A DNA stretch of 64,000 nucleotides. It comes from Limosilactobacillus panis (lineage in GTDB: Bacteria; Bacillota; Bacilli; Lactobacillales; Lactobacillaceae). Under the pieces are notes generated by a model. That model was not told the origin of the DNA, searched no databases, and saw only the letters and a list, made by a program, of their open reading frames with translations. The DNA is taken from the NCBI RefSeq assembly GCF_019797825.1, contig NZ_CP081855.1, positions 1,612,001 through 1,676,000 of the forward strand. Reading direction: 5' to 3'. Positions 18,087 through 25,721 of the stretch are shown one piece after another; position 1 is the first letter of the stretch, and the number at the start of each line of letters is the position of its first letter. The position numbers and the translations under genes are program-made.

Positions 18087-18158
18087 AGCGGAAGACGGGA
18101 TTCGAACCCGCGACCCCCACCATGGCAAGGTGATGTTCTACCACTGAACTACTTCCGC
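18087..18158 (-). tRNA. tRNA-Gly (anticodon GCC)
   Basis: 72 bases, acceptor GCGGAAG/CTTCCGC, anticodon loop TTGCCAT in a CACC/GGTG stem, T-loop TTCGAAT. Confidence 0.95.
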
Positions 18159-18248
18159 ATAATTATGAGCTATTTAATTGCTATCAACGATTATTAATAC
18201 TACATGAACCGGTGAAGAATGTCAACACCTTTTTTCAAATAATATTAA

Positions 18249-18330
18249 TGCGGATGAAGGGACTTGAACCCTTACATCAAAAGATACAAGATCCTAAATC
18301 TTGCGCGTCTGCCAATTCCGCCACATCCGC
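18249..18330 (-). tRNA. tRNA-Leu (anticodon TAG)
   Basis: 82 bases with a class II variable arm. Acceptor GCGGATG/CATCCGC, anticodon stem CAAGA/TCTTG around TTTAGGA, T-loop TTCAAGT. A 90-base gap separates it from tRNA-Gly. Confidence 0.95.
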
Positions 18331-18333
18331 ATA

Positions 18334-18406
18334 TGGAGGATACAGGGCTCGAACCTGTGACCCTCTGCTTGTAAGGCAGATGCTCTCCCAACTGAGCTAA
18401 TCCTCC
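18334..18406 (-). tRNA. tRNA-Val (anticodon TAC)
   Basis: 73 bases, acceptor GGAGGAT/ATCCTCC, anticodon stem TCTGC/GCAGA around CTTACAA. First in transcription order. Val-Leu-Gly-Arg-Pro is a reduced version of the Val-Thr-Lys-Leu-Gly-Leu-Arg-Pro order known in Firmicutes. Confidence 0.95.
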
Positions 18407-18474
18407 AAAAAATCAAGCTAACCGAACAAGCCAGCTTAATTAATATATCATCCATTCTGATAATTGTCAAACAT

Positions 18475-19116
18475 TTATTTTAAATTTAAGTCTACCAACT
18501 TTTGATCAATCATCTGGAGCACTTTCTTGGCTGCGTGCGGGTTCTCCACAAAGTCGTACTTGTCCCCATCAATCAACATCTTAGGGCTCTGATCATACTG
18601 TTTATACCATTCTTGGTAGCGCTCATTTAAGTTCTTGTAGTAGTTATAGAGCGACGGATCGTTAGCAATCTGCTCATAAGACCGTCCCCGTTTCTTAATC
18701 CGCTTGAGCATCGTATCAAAAGAAACCTGAATCGTGATCAACAGGTTAGGCGCCTTTTGGTGGGGCTGCTCAGGAAGTTCTTCCATCATGTTAGCCAACA
18801 GTGAGCTATAAATGTCCGACTCAGTTTGCGTTGCCCGTCCCATATCAGCGTTCAGCTTAAACAATAGGGCATCCTCAAAGATTGACCGGTCCAAGACGTT
18901 GAGGTTGTTGCTATAAGATTCCTTAATCTCATCAATCCGCTTGTTTAAAAAGTAAATCTGTAACAGAAAGCCGTATTTCTTGGGGTTCTTATAGAAAAGT
19001 GGCAAAATCTTGTTGTCGTCGACTGACTCGTAAAAGGCCTGGCTGTGTAAGTGGTCCGCCAGTAACTGTGTCAGGCTGGTCTTACCAGCACCAATTGTTC
19101 CTGCTAAAGCAATCAT
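18475..19116 (-). CDS. Deoxynucleoside kinase (dGK/dAK family)
   Basis: 213 residues. P-loop GTIGAGKTSL at residues 6-15, the DRSIFEDALLF (DRS) motif near 77-87 and the arginine-rich lid KRIKKRGRSYEQ near 139 identify the deoxyadenosine/deoxyguanosine kinase family used by lactobacilli to salvage deoxynucleosides. Substrate choice cannot be read here; many lactobacilli carry a tandem pair, but only one is present. AAAGGA precedes the ATG. Confidence 0.9.
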   Translation of the reverse strand: MIALAGTIGAGKTSLTQLLADHLHSQAFYESVDDNKILPLFYKNPKKYGFLLQIYFLNKRIDEIKESYSNNLNVLDRSIFEDALLFKLNADMGRATQTESDIYSSLLANMMEELPEQPHQKAPNLLITIQVSFDTMLKRIKKRGRSYEQIANDPSLYNYYKNLNERYQEWYKQYDQSPKMLIDGDKYDFVENPHAAKKVLQMIDQKLVDLNLK

Positions 19117-19211
19117 TATCCTGTTCCTTTCGTTATGATCTGTTAAAAGACACGCTTACTATTCTACCATCGATAAGAAATCGACAACAGGATTAAGAAC
19201 TAATTTCTCGT

Positions 19212-19244
19212 AAAAAAAAATCTCCCCGGGAAACTTCGGGAAGA
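19212..19244 (-). terminator. Terminator of the lysine permease gene
   Basis: On the reverse strand TCTTCCCG pairs with CGGGGAGA (one G-U) and is followed by nine T. Confidence 0.8.
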
Positions 19245-19264
19245 CCTTAAAACAATATTATCGA

Positions 19265-20740
19265 CTAACCTTCATACTTTTCACCCTTGGTGCTCTTGCT
19301 CAGGTCCATCTTATCTAACGGGATAATGTGTGTCCGGTAACGAATCTTGTAGTAGAAGAACAAGATCAAGAACAGTGGCACACTCATGTAGGTAATCAGG
19401 ATATTGGACCAATCAAGCTTCGCAAAGGCATCAACGTTTTGCCCACAAATAACGATGATGCACAGGATAAAAGCGAAGATCGGCCCAAATGGGTACAGGG
19501 TGGCGTGGTACTTCAGTTCGTTAACCGAGTGACCCTGGGCAATGTAAGCCCGGCGGAAGCGGAAGTGCGAGATGGCGATTCCCAGCCAGGCAATAAAGCC
19601 ACACAAACCAGAGGCGTCCGTCAGGTATACGTAGGCCTGGGGAACAATGAACTGGGTAGCAAAGGCCAAGGTTGAAATAACCATGGTAAATACCAAGGCA
19701 TAAATTGGGATTCCCCGCCGGTTAACGTAGCCAAGAAAGCGCCATGCGTATCCCTCCCGGGCCTGAGAATACAGCATCCGGGTTGAGGCATAGAGCCCTG
19801 AGTTGGCGGCAGAAATAACGGCGGTTAAGATAACCGCGTTCATGATGCTGGCCGCTACTGCTAAACCAGCCCGCTTGAAGATAATCGTGAACGGACTCAT
19901 CGTAATATTTTGAACGTTTGAGTTCATCAGGTTCTTGTTAGTGTACGGCAATACACAGGCAATGACAAAGATTGCCAAGATGTAGAATAGCAGGATCCGC
20001 CAGAAGGTAGAATGGATGGCCTTAGAAATCGACTTCTCAGGCGTTGCCGCTTCCCCGGCCGTAATACCGACCAGTTCCGTCCCCTGGAAAGAGAACCCGG
20101 CAACCAGGAACACGCTAATAATGGCGGGAACCCCACCAACAAATGGGGCCTGCTTGTAATGGAAGTTTGAAAGGCCCACTGGCTTACCGCCCATGATTCC
20201 AAAAATAATTGCAATTCCAACAACCAGGAAGAAAATAACGGTAATGACCTTTACAAGGGCCAGCCAGTATTCCGTTTCTCCATAGGAACGAACCGACAAC
20301 CAGTTAATCAAAAAGATCAGGGCTAAGACGATGGTGCTGAATACCCAGCTAGGAACGTGGGGTAGCCAGAAATTCATCACAATTCCGGCACTGGTGACGT
20401 CAACCGGGATGGTAATCGCCCAGTTAAACCAGTAATTCCACCCCATCGCAAAACCGAGAGCTGGGTCCACAAACTTCGTTGAGTATGCAGAGAACGATCC
20501 CGTTAGCGGCATATAGGTTGCCATCTCACCAAGACTAGTCATCAAGAAGAAAACCATGATTCCCATGATGACATAAGCCGTTAGAGCTCCACCAGGTCCG
20601 GCCGTCGAAATTGCCGAACCACTAGTGATAAATAGCCCGGTCCCAATGGTTCCCCCAAGGGCAATCATTGACAGGTGCCGAGTCTTTAATGTTCGTTTAA
20701 TGTGGCCAGTCGAATGCTGGTTCTGTGTCTCTTCTGCCAT
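19265..20740 (-). CDS. lysP: Lysine-specific permease (amino acid-polyamine-organocation family)
   Basis: 491 residues with about 12 hydrophobic segments. The N-terminal RHLSMIALGGTIGTGLFITSGSAISTAGPGG motif of amino acid permeases is present, and EMATYMPLTGSFSAY follows. The lysine assignment rests on LysP-like sequence and on the lysine riboswitch in its leader, which turns the gene off when lysine is abundant. The product is a cytoplasmic-membrane lysine/proton symporter. GGAGGA supports the start. Confidence 0.9.
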   Translation of the reverse strand: MAEETQNQHSTGHIKRTLKTRHLSMIALGGTIGTGLFITSGSAISTAGPGGALTAYVIMGIMVFFLMTSLGEMATYMPLTGSFSAYSTKFVDPALGFAMGWNYWFNWAITIPVDVTSAGIVMNFWLPHVPSWVFSTIVLALIFLINWLSVRSYGETEYWLALVKVITVIFFLVVGIAIIFGIMGGKPVGLSNFHYKQAPFVGGVPAIISVFLVAGFSFQGTELVGITAGEAATPEKSISKAIHSTFWRILLFYILAIFVIACVLPYTNKNLMNSNVQNITMSPFTIIFKRAGLAVAASIMNAVILTAVISAANSGLYASTRMLYSQAREGYAWRFLGYVNRRGIPIYALVFTMVISTLAFATQFIVPQAYVYLTDASGLCGFIAWLGIAISHFRFRRAYIAQGHSVNELKYHATLYPFGPIFAFILCIIVICGQNVDAFAKLDWSNILITYMSVPLFLILFFYYKIRYRTHIIPLDKMDLSKSTKGEKYEG

Positions 20741-20782
20741 TAAATAAATCCTCCAAACAAACAGATTTTGAAGAGGGTAATT

Positions 20783-21014
20783 AAAAAGTCTGCTAACGGC
20801 TCATCCCGTTAGCAGACTCAATTAACTTCTTAATTATTGAATCACTCGTCGGAAGCGCCCCGCGGTAAATCCGCGACAGTCCATGACCTCTTAAGCCATG
20901 ACCCAACAAACTGAAAAATAAGTTCCAGCCTGTTTCGGCGTTTTTCCCTTCCACTCACTGGTCCAGTGCTTATTCACCTCACAGCGGCTACTATTGAAAA
21001 ACGCAACCTCTCCA
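20783..21014 (-). promoter_or_regulatory. Lysine riboswitch (L box) with terminator
   Basis: The leader reads GAGAGGTTGCG, an AGTAG, GAAGGGAAAAACGCCGAAAC, then TTGGGTCATGGCTTAAGAGG and a CATGGACTGTC. These are the conserved blocks of the lysine aptamer in the right order. It is followed by a perfect 13-bp terminator stem AGTCTGCTAACGG/CCGTTAGCAGACT with TTTTT (20787-20818), about 45 bases before the lysP start. The design implies transcription termination when lysine binds. Confidence 0.9.
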
Positions 21015-21025
21015 TTTTGTAAAAT

Positions 21026-21053
21026 ATTATACTCTGATTAACTCCGAGTGCAA
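21026..21053 (-). promoter_or_regulatory. lysP promoter
   Basis: TTGCAC, 16 bases, TATAAT on the reverse strand. The -35 lies inside the last codons of the acetyltransferase gene, and transcription would begin at the riboswitch. Confidence 0.75.
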
Positions 21054-21511
21054 GCGGGCCTTCGCCAGATTAACCGCTTACCTTCCCGGCCAGTTAGCCG
21101 AAAACCAGAATTTTTCAAGACGTGCTGGGAGCGCTCATTGTCTTCATCGGTGGTGGCCACGATTGCCAGTGGGGTCCCATCCAAGAAACCCCGCAAGGCC
21201 TCGGTCATGACCCCCTGCCCCCATACGGACCGACGTTCAAGGTAACCAATCTCACATTCATTGGTTAAAAGCGTCGGGTTAGTCTGGTCGGCGGTAATGA
21301 GGCCTAACAATTTAGTTGGGTCCTCCTTCTGATAAATACCAAACACTTGGACCGCTTGTAAAAACATTTTAATCTCAAAGCTGCTTGCCGGTAATGACGT
21401 GAAGCTGATATGGGCAGCGTCCAATAACTCTGGATCAGCCAGCACCTGGGCAACCTGGTGGTCATTATCGGTAATCAGTGGTTTAACTATTAGTCTCTTT
21501 GTCTCTATCAT
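21038..21511 (-). CDS. GNAT-family N-acetyltransferase (RimJ/RimL type)
   Basis: 157 residues. Opens with IETKRLIVKPLITDND, the usual start of RimJ/RimL-type acetyltransferases. The acetyl-CoA loop is represented by RRSVWGQGVMTEAL near residues 92-105, and the C-terminal NERSQHVLKNSGFRLTG is typical. Substrate unknown (protein N-terminus, antibiotic or metabolite). Confidence 0.85.
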   Translation of the reverse strand: MIETKRLIVKPLITDNDHQVAQVLADPELLDAAHISFTSLPASSFEIKMFLQAVQVFGIYQKEDPTKLLGLITADQTNPTLLTNECEIGYLERRSVWGQGVMTEALRGFLDGTPLAIVATTDEDNERSQHVLKNSGFRLTGREGKRLIWRRPACTRS

Positions 21512-21527
21512 GAATATTTCCCGGGCA

Positions 21528-21565
21528 ATAAAAAAGGAGTTGTAACTAGGTCACAGCTCTTTTCT
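21528..21565 (-). terminator. Terminator after the PAP2 phosphatase gene
   Basis: GAGCTGTGAC pairs with GTTACAACTC (one mismatch, one G-U), followed by CTTTTTT on the reverse strand. Confidence 0.7.
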
Positions 21566-21572
21566 TGTTTCA

Positions 21573-22247
21573 TTAAATAATCGAATCTTCTAACATTGGA
21601 ATCCGTTGCAGGCGCGGCGCCCAAGCAACGTACAGCCATTCAGCAACCTGGAGCCATGCATACGCCAGCAACATTGCCCCAATCGTATCGAAAGGCCAGT
21701 GGGCGTACAGGTAAACTCGCGAAATTGCCAAGAAGAAAATAGCAAATACTAATAAGATCTGGCAAATAGTCCGCACCGACCGCCGCTGGATCAACGGCAA
21801 AACCACTAATAAGAGAATTGCCGCAATCAAAAAGATTCCTAAAGTATGACCACTTGGGAAACTATAACCGTCATCAGTTGGGAGATGCTGCGCAGGTCGG
21901 GCCCGCTTAACAATGTGCTTAAAGACCCCGCCAAAGAAGTCCCCACCGATCAACGTGCAGACCGACCAAATTGCGGGAATCTTACATTGCCTCAACCATA
22001 GAAAAACGGCAATGATGATCACCCAGATGATATCCATCTTCGGGCTAGCAATAAACGACAAGAAGGTCATCAAGGCGTGGAACCAGCCGATGCCTTCAAG
22101 GCGCTGGCTGGTGAAAAGTGATTGCAGGACGGCGTCCATCATCGTTGCTACCGAAGAATTAAACTTGATCAATAGCAATAAGATGATAAAGAAGCCTCCA
22201 CTAAATGCAAATCGACGCCAGCGATGATTATCGCGTTCAATAAACAT
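21573..22247 (-). CDS. PAP2-family membrane phosphatase
   Basis: 224 residues, about six membrane segments. The three phosphatase motifs are in order: KHIVKRARP, PSGH and SRVYLYAHWPFD (with the catalytic histidines). Probable undecaprenyl-pyrophosphate or phosphatidate phosphatase; the family alone does not separate these. Monocistronic between GNAT and the metal regulator. Confidence 0.88.
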   Translation of the reverse strand: MFIERDNHRWRRFAFSGGFFIILLLLIKFNSSVATMMDAVLQSLFTSQRLEGIGWFHALMTFLSFIASPKMDIIWVIIIAVFLWLRQCKIPAIWSVCTLIGGDFFGGVFKHIVKRARPAQHLPTDDGYSFPSGHTLGIFLIAAILLLVVLPLIQRRSVRTICQILLVFAIFFLAISRVYLYAHWPFDTIGAMLLAYAWLQVAEWLYVAWAPRLQRIPMLEDSII

Positions 22248-22326
22248 ATATGATTACTCCTAATTTTAATTTTTAGCAATTATTTTGAGTATACCACAAG
22301 TCAATTTACTCGCGCAGCGCTTTGTT

Positions 22327-22366
22327 AAAAAAACAAGCGGGAAAGACAATTGCCTCCCTCGCTTGA
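22327..22366 (-). terminator. Terminator of the DtxR-family gene
   Basis: CAAGCG(A)GGGA pairs with TCCCGCTTG, followed by TTTTTTT on the reverse strand, directly after the stop codon. Confidence 0.75.
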
Positions 22367-22373
22367 ATTCTCC

Positions 22374-23021
22374 TTATTTAATAAAAATATTATGGGCCGC
22401 CTTGTAGGACACGTTGATTTCCTTGTCACTGCCATCCTTTTCAATGACAATTGGTCCCTCGAACGGTTCGTGACGGATAACCTTGACTGTTTCGGAAGGA
22501 CGCAGTTGCAGTTCTTCTAGGTAAGTCAACAGCTCGTGATTATCTAAGAAGCGCTCTAATTCGACCTCTTCACCATCCTCGGCATCAGCTAATAAGCGGT
22601 GACTGACGTCAGGGAACTTGCCGTTAGCTGAAGGAATAACCCCACCGTGGGGGCAGTGTTTGGGGTGCTGTAAATAGTCATCTAAGGCGGTTGCCAATCG
22701 ATCGCTCGTCTGGTGCTCCAGAATTTCTGCTTCTGAGTGAACATCCGCAAAGTTGTAATTTAACTTATCCACTAAGAATGTTTCCCATAGCCGGTGCTTT
22801 CGCACTAATTCTGCCGCATACTTTTGGCCCTTTGCTGTCAATGAAATTCCGGCGTATGGTTCGTGAACAACGAGCCCCTCGTCGGCCAACTTGGAAATCA
22901 TTTCGGTCACTGAACCAGCAGCAATTCCTAATCCTAATGAAATTTCCTTGTTGGAAACTTTCTTATGACTACCGCCGAGCTCAAAGATGATTTTCAAGTA
23001 ATCTTCCTTCATTGGAGTCAA
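22374..23021 (-). CDS. mntR: DtxR/MntR-family metal-dependent repressor
   Basis: 215 residues. The N-terminal winged helix contains KVSNKEISLGLGIAAGSVTEMISKLADEGLV. The dimerisation/metal region contains RKHRLWETFLVDKLNYNFADVHSEAEILEHQTSD with the expected metal-binding His and Glu. A C-terminal FeoA/SH3-like domain ends the protein. The start is TTG 23021, seven bases after GAGGTGA; the ATG three codons later is too far from it. It is divergent from a CDF exporter and next to two VIT proteins, a manganese/iron homeostasis setting. Confidence 0.87.
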   Translation of the reverse strand: MTPMKEDYLKIIFELGGSHKKVSNKEISLGLGIAAGSVTEMISKLADEGLVVHEPYAGISLTAKGQKYAAELVRKHRLWETFLVDKLNYNFADVHSEAEILEHQTSDRLATALDDYLQHPKHCPHGGVIPSANGKFPDVSHRLLADAEDGEEVELERFLDNHELLTYLEELQLRPSETVKVIRHEPFEGPIVIEKDGSDKEINVSYKAAHNIFIK

Positions 23022-23219
23022 TCTAGTTCACCTCTCAATAAATTTTTTGGCCTTCGAACGGTCATAACACAATAACTCGATATTGAATATATTACGATTA
23101 TAGCATAATATAAAACCGAGTAGTTTGGATTGCCTAACTTTTTCGTTAGCTACAATCATTCATTTTAATACAATATTATTAAAAATTGCAATCAATATGC
23201 AGAGGAGCATTCAGTAATA

Positions 23220-24140
23220 ATGAAAGAGAGAATCACGGGGCAACGTTTCCTAGCCGTTACCCTGCTAAATGTCTTAATCACAGTCGTTGAAATTATCGGG
23301 GGGCTGATTTCTGGTAGTCTAGCCCTGCTTTCCGACGCCTTCCACAATATGGGCGATTCCTTTTCCATCATTTTAGGTTATTTTGCGCAGCAAATCGGTG
23401 GCCGGCCAGAAACCCGGAAAAGTACGTATGGTTACCGGCGGGCGGAAATCCTCTCAGCCCTTACCAACAGTCTCTTATTGGTAATTATTGTCATCTTCTT
23501 AATTGGTGAGGCCATCCAACGGTTAAGTCATCCCCAACACATTAACGGGACAATTATGATGGTTGTCGCCATTGTCGGGCTTGTCGCCAACTTCCTATCC
23601 GCCGCCCTCCTTCATTCCGGCAGTCATGACAATTTAAACGTCAAGGCAACCTACCTCCACGTTCTGAGTGACGCCCTTTCGTCGGTTGCCGTTATCATCG
23701 GCGGAATCATCTTGATCTTTGTCAACGTTCCGTGGTTAGACCCACTCCTAACTATTGCGGTTGCTATTTACATTGCTTACGAATCACTGCCAATTATCAA
23801 CCAGACCATTCGGATTCTGATGCAGTCGTCGCCCGACCTCGACTACGAGGCGATTGCTAAAGACCTGACAAGCATTGACGGCGTCGATGCCGTTCACCAC
23901 GTCCATGCGTGGATGATTGATGAACACCACATCATCTTTTCTGCCCACCTCAACTGCGAGGATAAGCCCCTCAGTCAGATTGAACAGATTTACTCCCAGG
24001 TGGAAAAGCTTTTACGCGAAAAGTATGGAATTTGCCACATCACTCTCCAAGCAGAGTGTAGCCGTGGCAAAGGCGAAGAGCTCTTTAACACCGTTGCTGA
24101 CGAACGGGAAATGATCAATGATCATCACATTAACAAATAA
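23220..24140 (+). CDS. czcD: Cation diffusion facilitator (Zn/Cd/Mn exporter)
   Basis: 306 residues, about six membrane helices and a cytoplasmic C-terminal domain. The metal sites are visible in LLSDAFHNMGD (second helix) and YLHVLSDALSS (fifth helix), with a His-rich MIDEHHIIFSAHLNC in the C-terminal domain. It exports divalent metals against protons. The GAGGAG site is 12 bases from ATG, rather long. Divergence from the DtxR-type regulator suggests metal control. Confidence 0.88.
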   Translation: MKERITGQRFLAVTLLNVLITVVEIIGGLISGSLALLSDAFHNMGDSFSIILGYFAQQIGGRPETRKSTYGYRRAEILSALTNSLLLVIIVIFLIGEAIQRLSHPQHINGTIMMVVAIVGLVANFLSAALLHSGSHDNLNVKATYLHVLSDALSSVAVIIGGIILIFVNVPWLDPLLTIAVAIYIAYESLPIINQTIRILMQSSPDLDYEAIAKDLTSIDGVDAVHHVHAWMIDEHHIIFSAHLNCEDKPLSQIEQIYSQVEKLLREKYGICHITLQAECSRGKGEELFNTVADEREMINDHHINK

Positions 24141-24149
24141 ATCTAATTA

Positions 24150-24193
24150 CAAAAGAAGCTGGCGAGAAACCATTGTTTTCTCCCAGCTTTTTT
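24150..24193 (+). terminator. Terminator of the CDF gene
   Basis: AAGCTGGCGAGAAA pairs with TTTCTCCCAGCTT (one mismatch), followed by TTTT. Confidence 0.85.
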
Positions 24194-24218
24194 GTATAGG
24201 TATAAATACTAATTTATT

Positions 24219-24908
24219 TTAGAACAACTTACCGACACCGTAGTGGATGGTAATTGTAATCAACCCAATGATAATGTTTCGAATAACCGCAATCTTGACT
24301 AAACCGTTACCGAGCTTTGAACTGATAAACGCTGTTAGAGCACTTGTTAAAATAACCGCCAGAATAACGGCAATCCACTTGTCGGCTTCGGGGGCAAAAG
24401 TCATTGCCATCAGCGGGAAAAGTCCCCCCGCAGCAGCCGAGAATAAAGACGAAAAAGCGGCGTCCCACGGGTTCAGGTAGTGCCCTAACTCGATATCATA
24501 CTTAACCCGGACAACTGTTTCAAGCGGCTTCTTCTTTAATAGATCACGAGCAATGGCCATTGAGGTTTCGGGACTAACTCCTTTATCAACGTAGTACTTT
24601 TGAACGGCGGCCAGTTCGCCTTCAAAATCGGTCTTCAATAATTTTTCTTCATGGGCAACCGCAGATTTTTCGGTATCCTTTTGGGTAGAAACGGAGGCAT
24701 ATTCCCCAGAGGCCATCGAAAAGGCACAGGCAAGCAGATCTGATAAACCAGCAATGAAAATTGTAAAACGGTCTGTCGTTGCGGCGGCCACGGAAACCAG
24801 GACCCCAACAACCGTTAAAATACCGTCATTAGAACCTAAAACACCGGCACGGAGGGTATTCAGTTTTTCTTCCATCGTTTGCTTTTGACGCTTTTTCCAC
24901 ATTTCCAT
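24219..24908 (-). CDS. VIT/CCC1-family iron/manganese transporter, copy 2
   Basis: 229 residues. N-terminal TLRAGVLGSNDGILTVVGVLVSV and MASGEYASVSTQKD are VIT1/CCC1 hallmarks, with a charged cytosolic loop (about 75-140) and three C-terminal membrane segments. Members export Fe2+ or Mn2+ from the cytosol. ATG 24908 is preferred over a TTG directly before it; the weak GGGGG ribosome site overlaps the end of the upstream paralogue. It forms an operon with the gene at 24923-25606. Confidence 0.87.
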   Translation of the reverse strand: MEMWKKRQKQTMEEKLNTLRAGVLGSNDGILTVVGVLVSVAAATTDRFTIFIAGLSDLLACAFSMASGEYASVSTQKDTEKSAVAHEEKLLKTDFEGELAAVQKYYVDKGVSPETSMAIARDLLKKKPLETVVRVKYDIELGHYLNPWDAAFSSLFSAAAGGLFPLMAMTFAPEADKWIAVILAVILTSALTAFISSKLGNGLVKIAVIRNIIIGLITITIHYGVGKLF

Positions 24909-24922
24909 CAAAAATCATCCCC

Positions 24923-25606
24923 CTAACGTGCAAATAACTGACCAATCACGAAAGTAACACCCATCGTGAGCAGGCCAGCAGCGGCGTTTCTAATCATTGA
25001 CTTAACGCGGTTCGACTTTCCGAGGACTGCCGCAAAGTAACCGGTAATCAGCAACGCAATTAAAACCGCCACCATGGTAGCAATTATCCGGACATTGGCA
25101 GGCGCCATCGTTACCGCCACCATTGGTAGAATCGACCCGGTTGGAAACGATATGAAAGAAGCAATGGCTGCTGCATATGGGCTAGTAAAGTCCTGGGGAT
25201 TAAAGCCATACCGTTCTTGAACAGCCGTCCCAAGCGAATCTTTTTTCATTAATTCAGTGGTTGCTTGGTGAGCTAGCTTTGGATCAATATCTTGCGCTTC
25301 ATACTTTTTTTGAACATAATTAAATTCTTGTTGGTACTGGTCGTCAAGCCGTTGCCGTTCGCTAATTAACGCCATCTTTTGTGAATCCTTTTGGGTGGAC
25401 ACAGAAACGTATTCTCCCATACACATGGAAATCATCCCCGCAAGACTACCCGATAGTCCAGAAATCAAAATTGAATAGGCATTACTCGTCGCTGCAGCAA
25501 CACCGATAACAATTCCGGCAACTGAAATAATGCCATCATTAGCTCCCATTACACTTGCACGGAGGACATTGACCTTCTGAGCTAATGACATCTTTTTCTT
25601 TGGCAT
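24923..25606 (-). CDS. VIT/CCC1-family iron/manganese transporter, copy 1
   Basis: 227 residues with the same layout as the next gene: VLRASVMGANDGIISVAGIVIGV, MCMGEYVSVSTQKDSQ, the charged loop and C-terminal helices. Start ATG 25606 has AAGGAGG upstream; an in-frame ATG at 25639 lies inside the -10 box and cannot be used. The two paralogues are 14 bases apart, which suggests either a heterodimer or duplicated capacity. Confidence 0.88.
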   Translation of the reverse strand: MPKKKMSLAQKVNVLRASVMGANDGIISVAGIVIGVAAATSNAYSILISGLSGSLAGMISMCMGEYVSVSTQKDSQKMALISERQRLDDQYQQEFNYVQKKYEAQDIDPKLAHQATTELMKKDSLGTAVQERYGFNPQDFTSPYAAAIASFISFPTGSILPMVAVTMAPANVRIIATMVAVLIALLITGYFAAVLGKSNRVKSMIRNAAAGLLTMGVTFVIGQLFAR

Positions 25607-25637
25607 ATTTCTTCCTCCTTCGTGCCAGTTTAGAATC

Positions 25638-25665
25638 ATTATAACATAATAATTGATATCTTCAA
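25638..25665 (-). promoter_or_regulatory. Promoter of the VIT gene pair
   Basis: TTGAAG, 16 bases, TATAAT on the reverse strand, giving a short leader before AAGGAGG. Confidence 0.75.
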
Positions 25666-25721
25666 ATGTTTTATTGAATTTATGCTTTGCAGATTAGAAT
25701 CGTTAAAAGTCAAATAATCGA

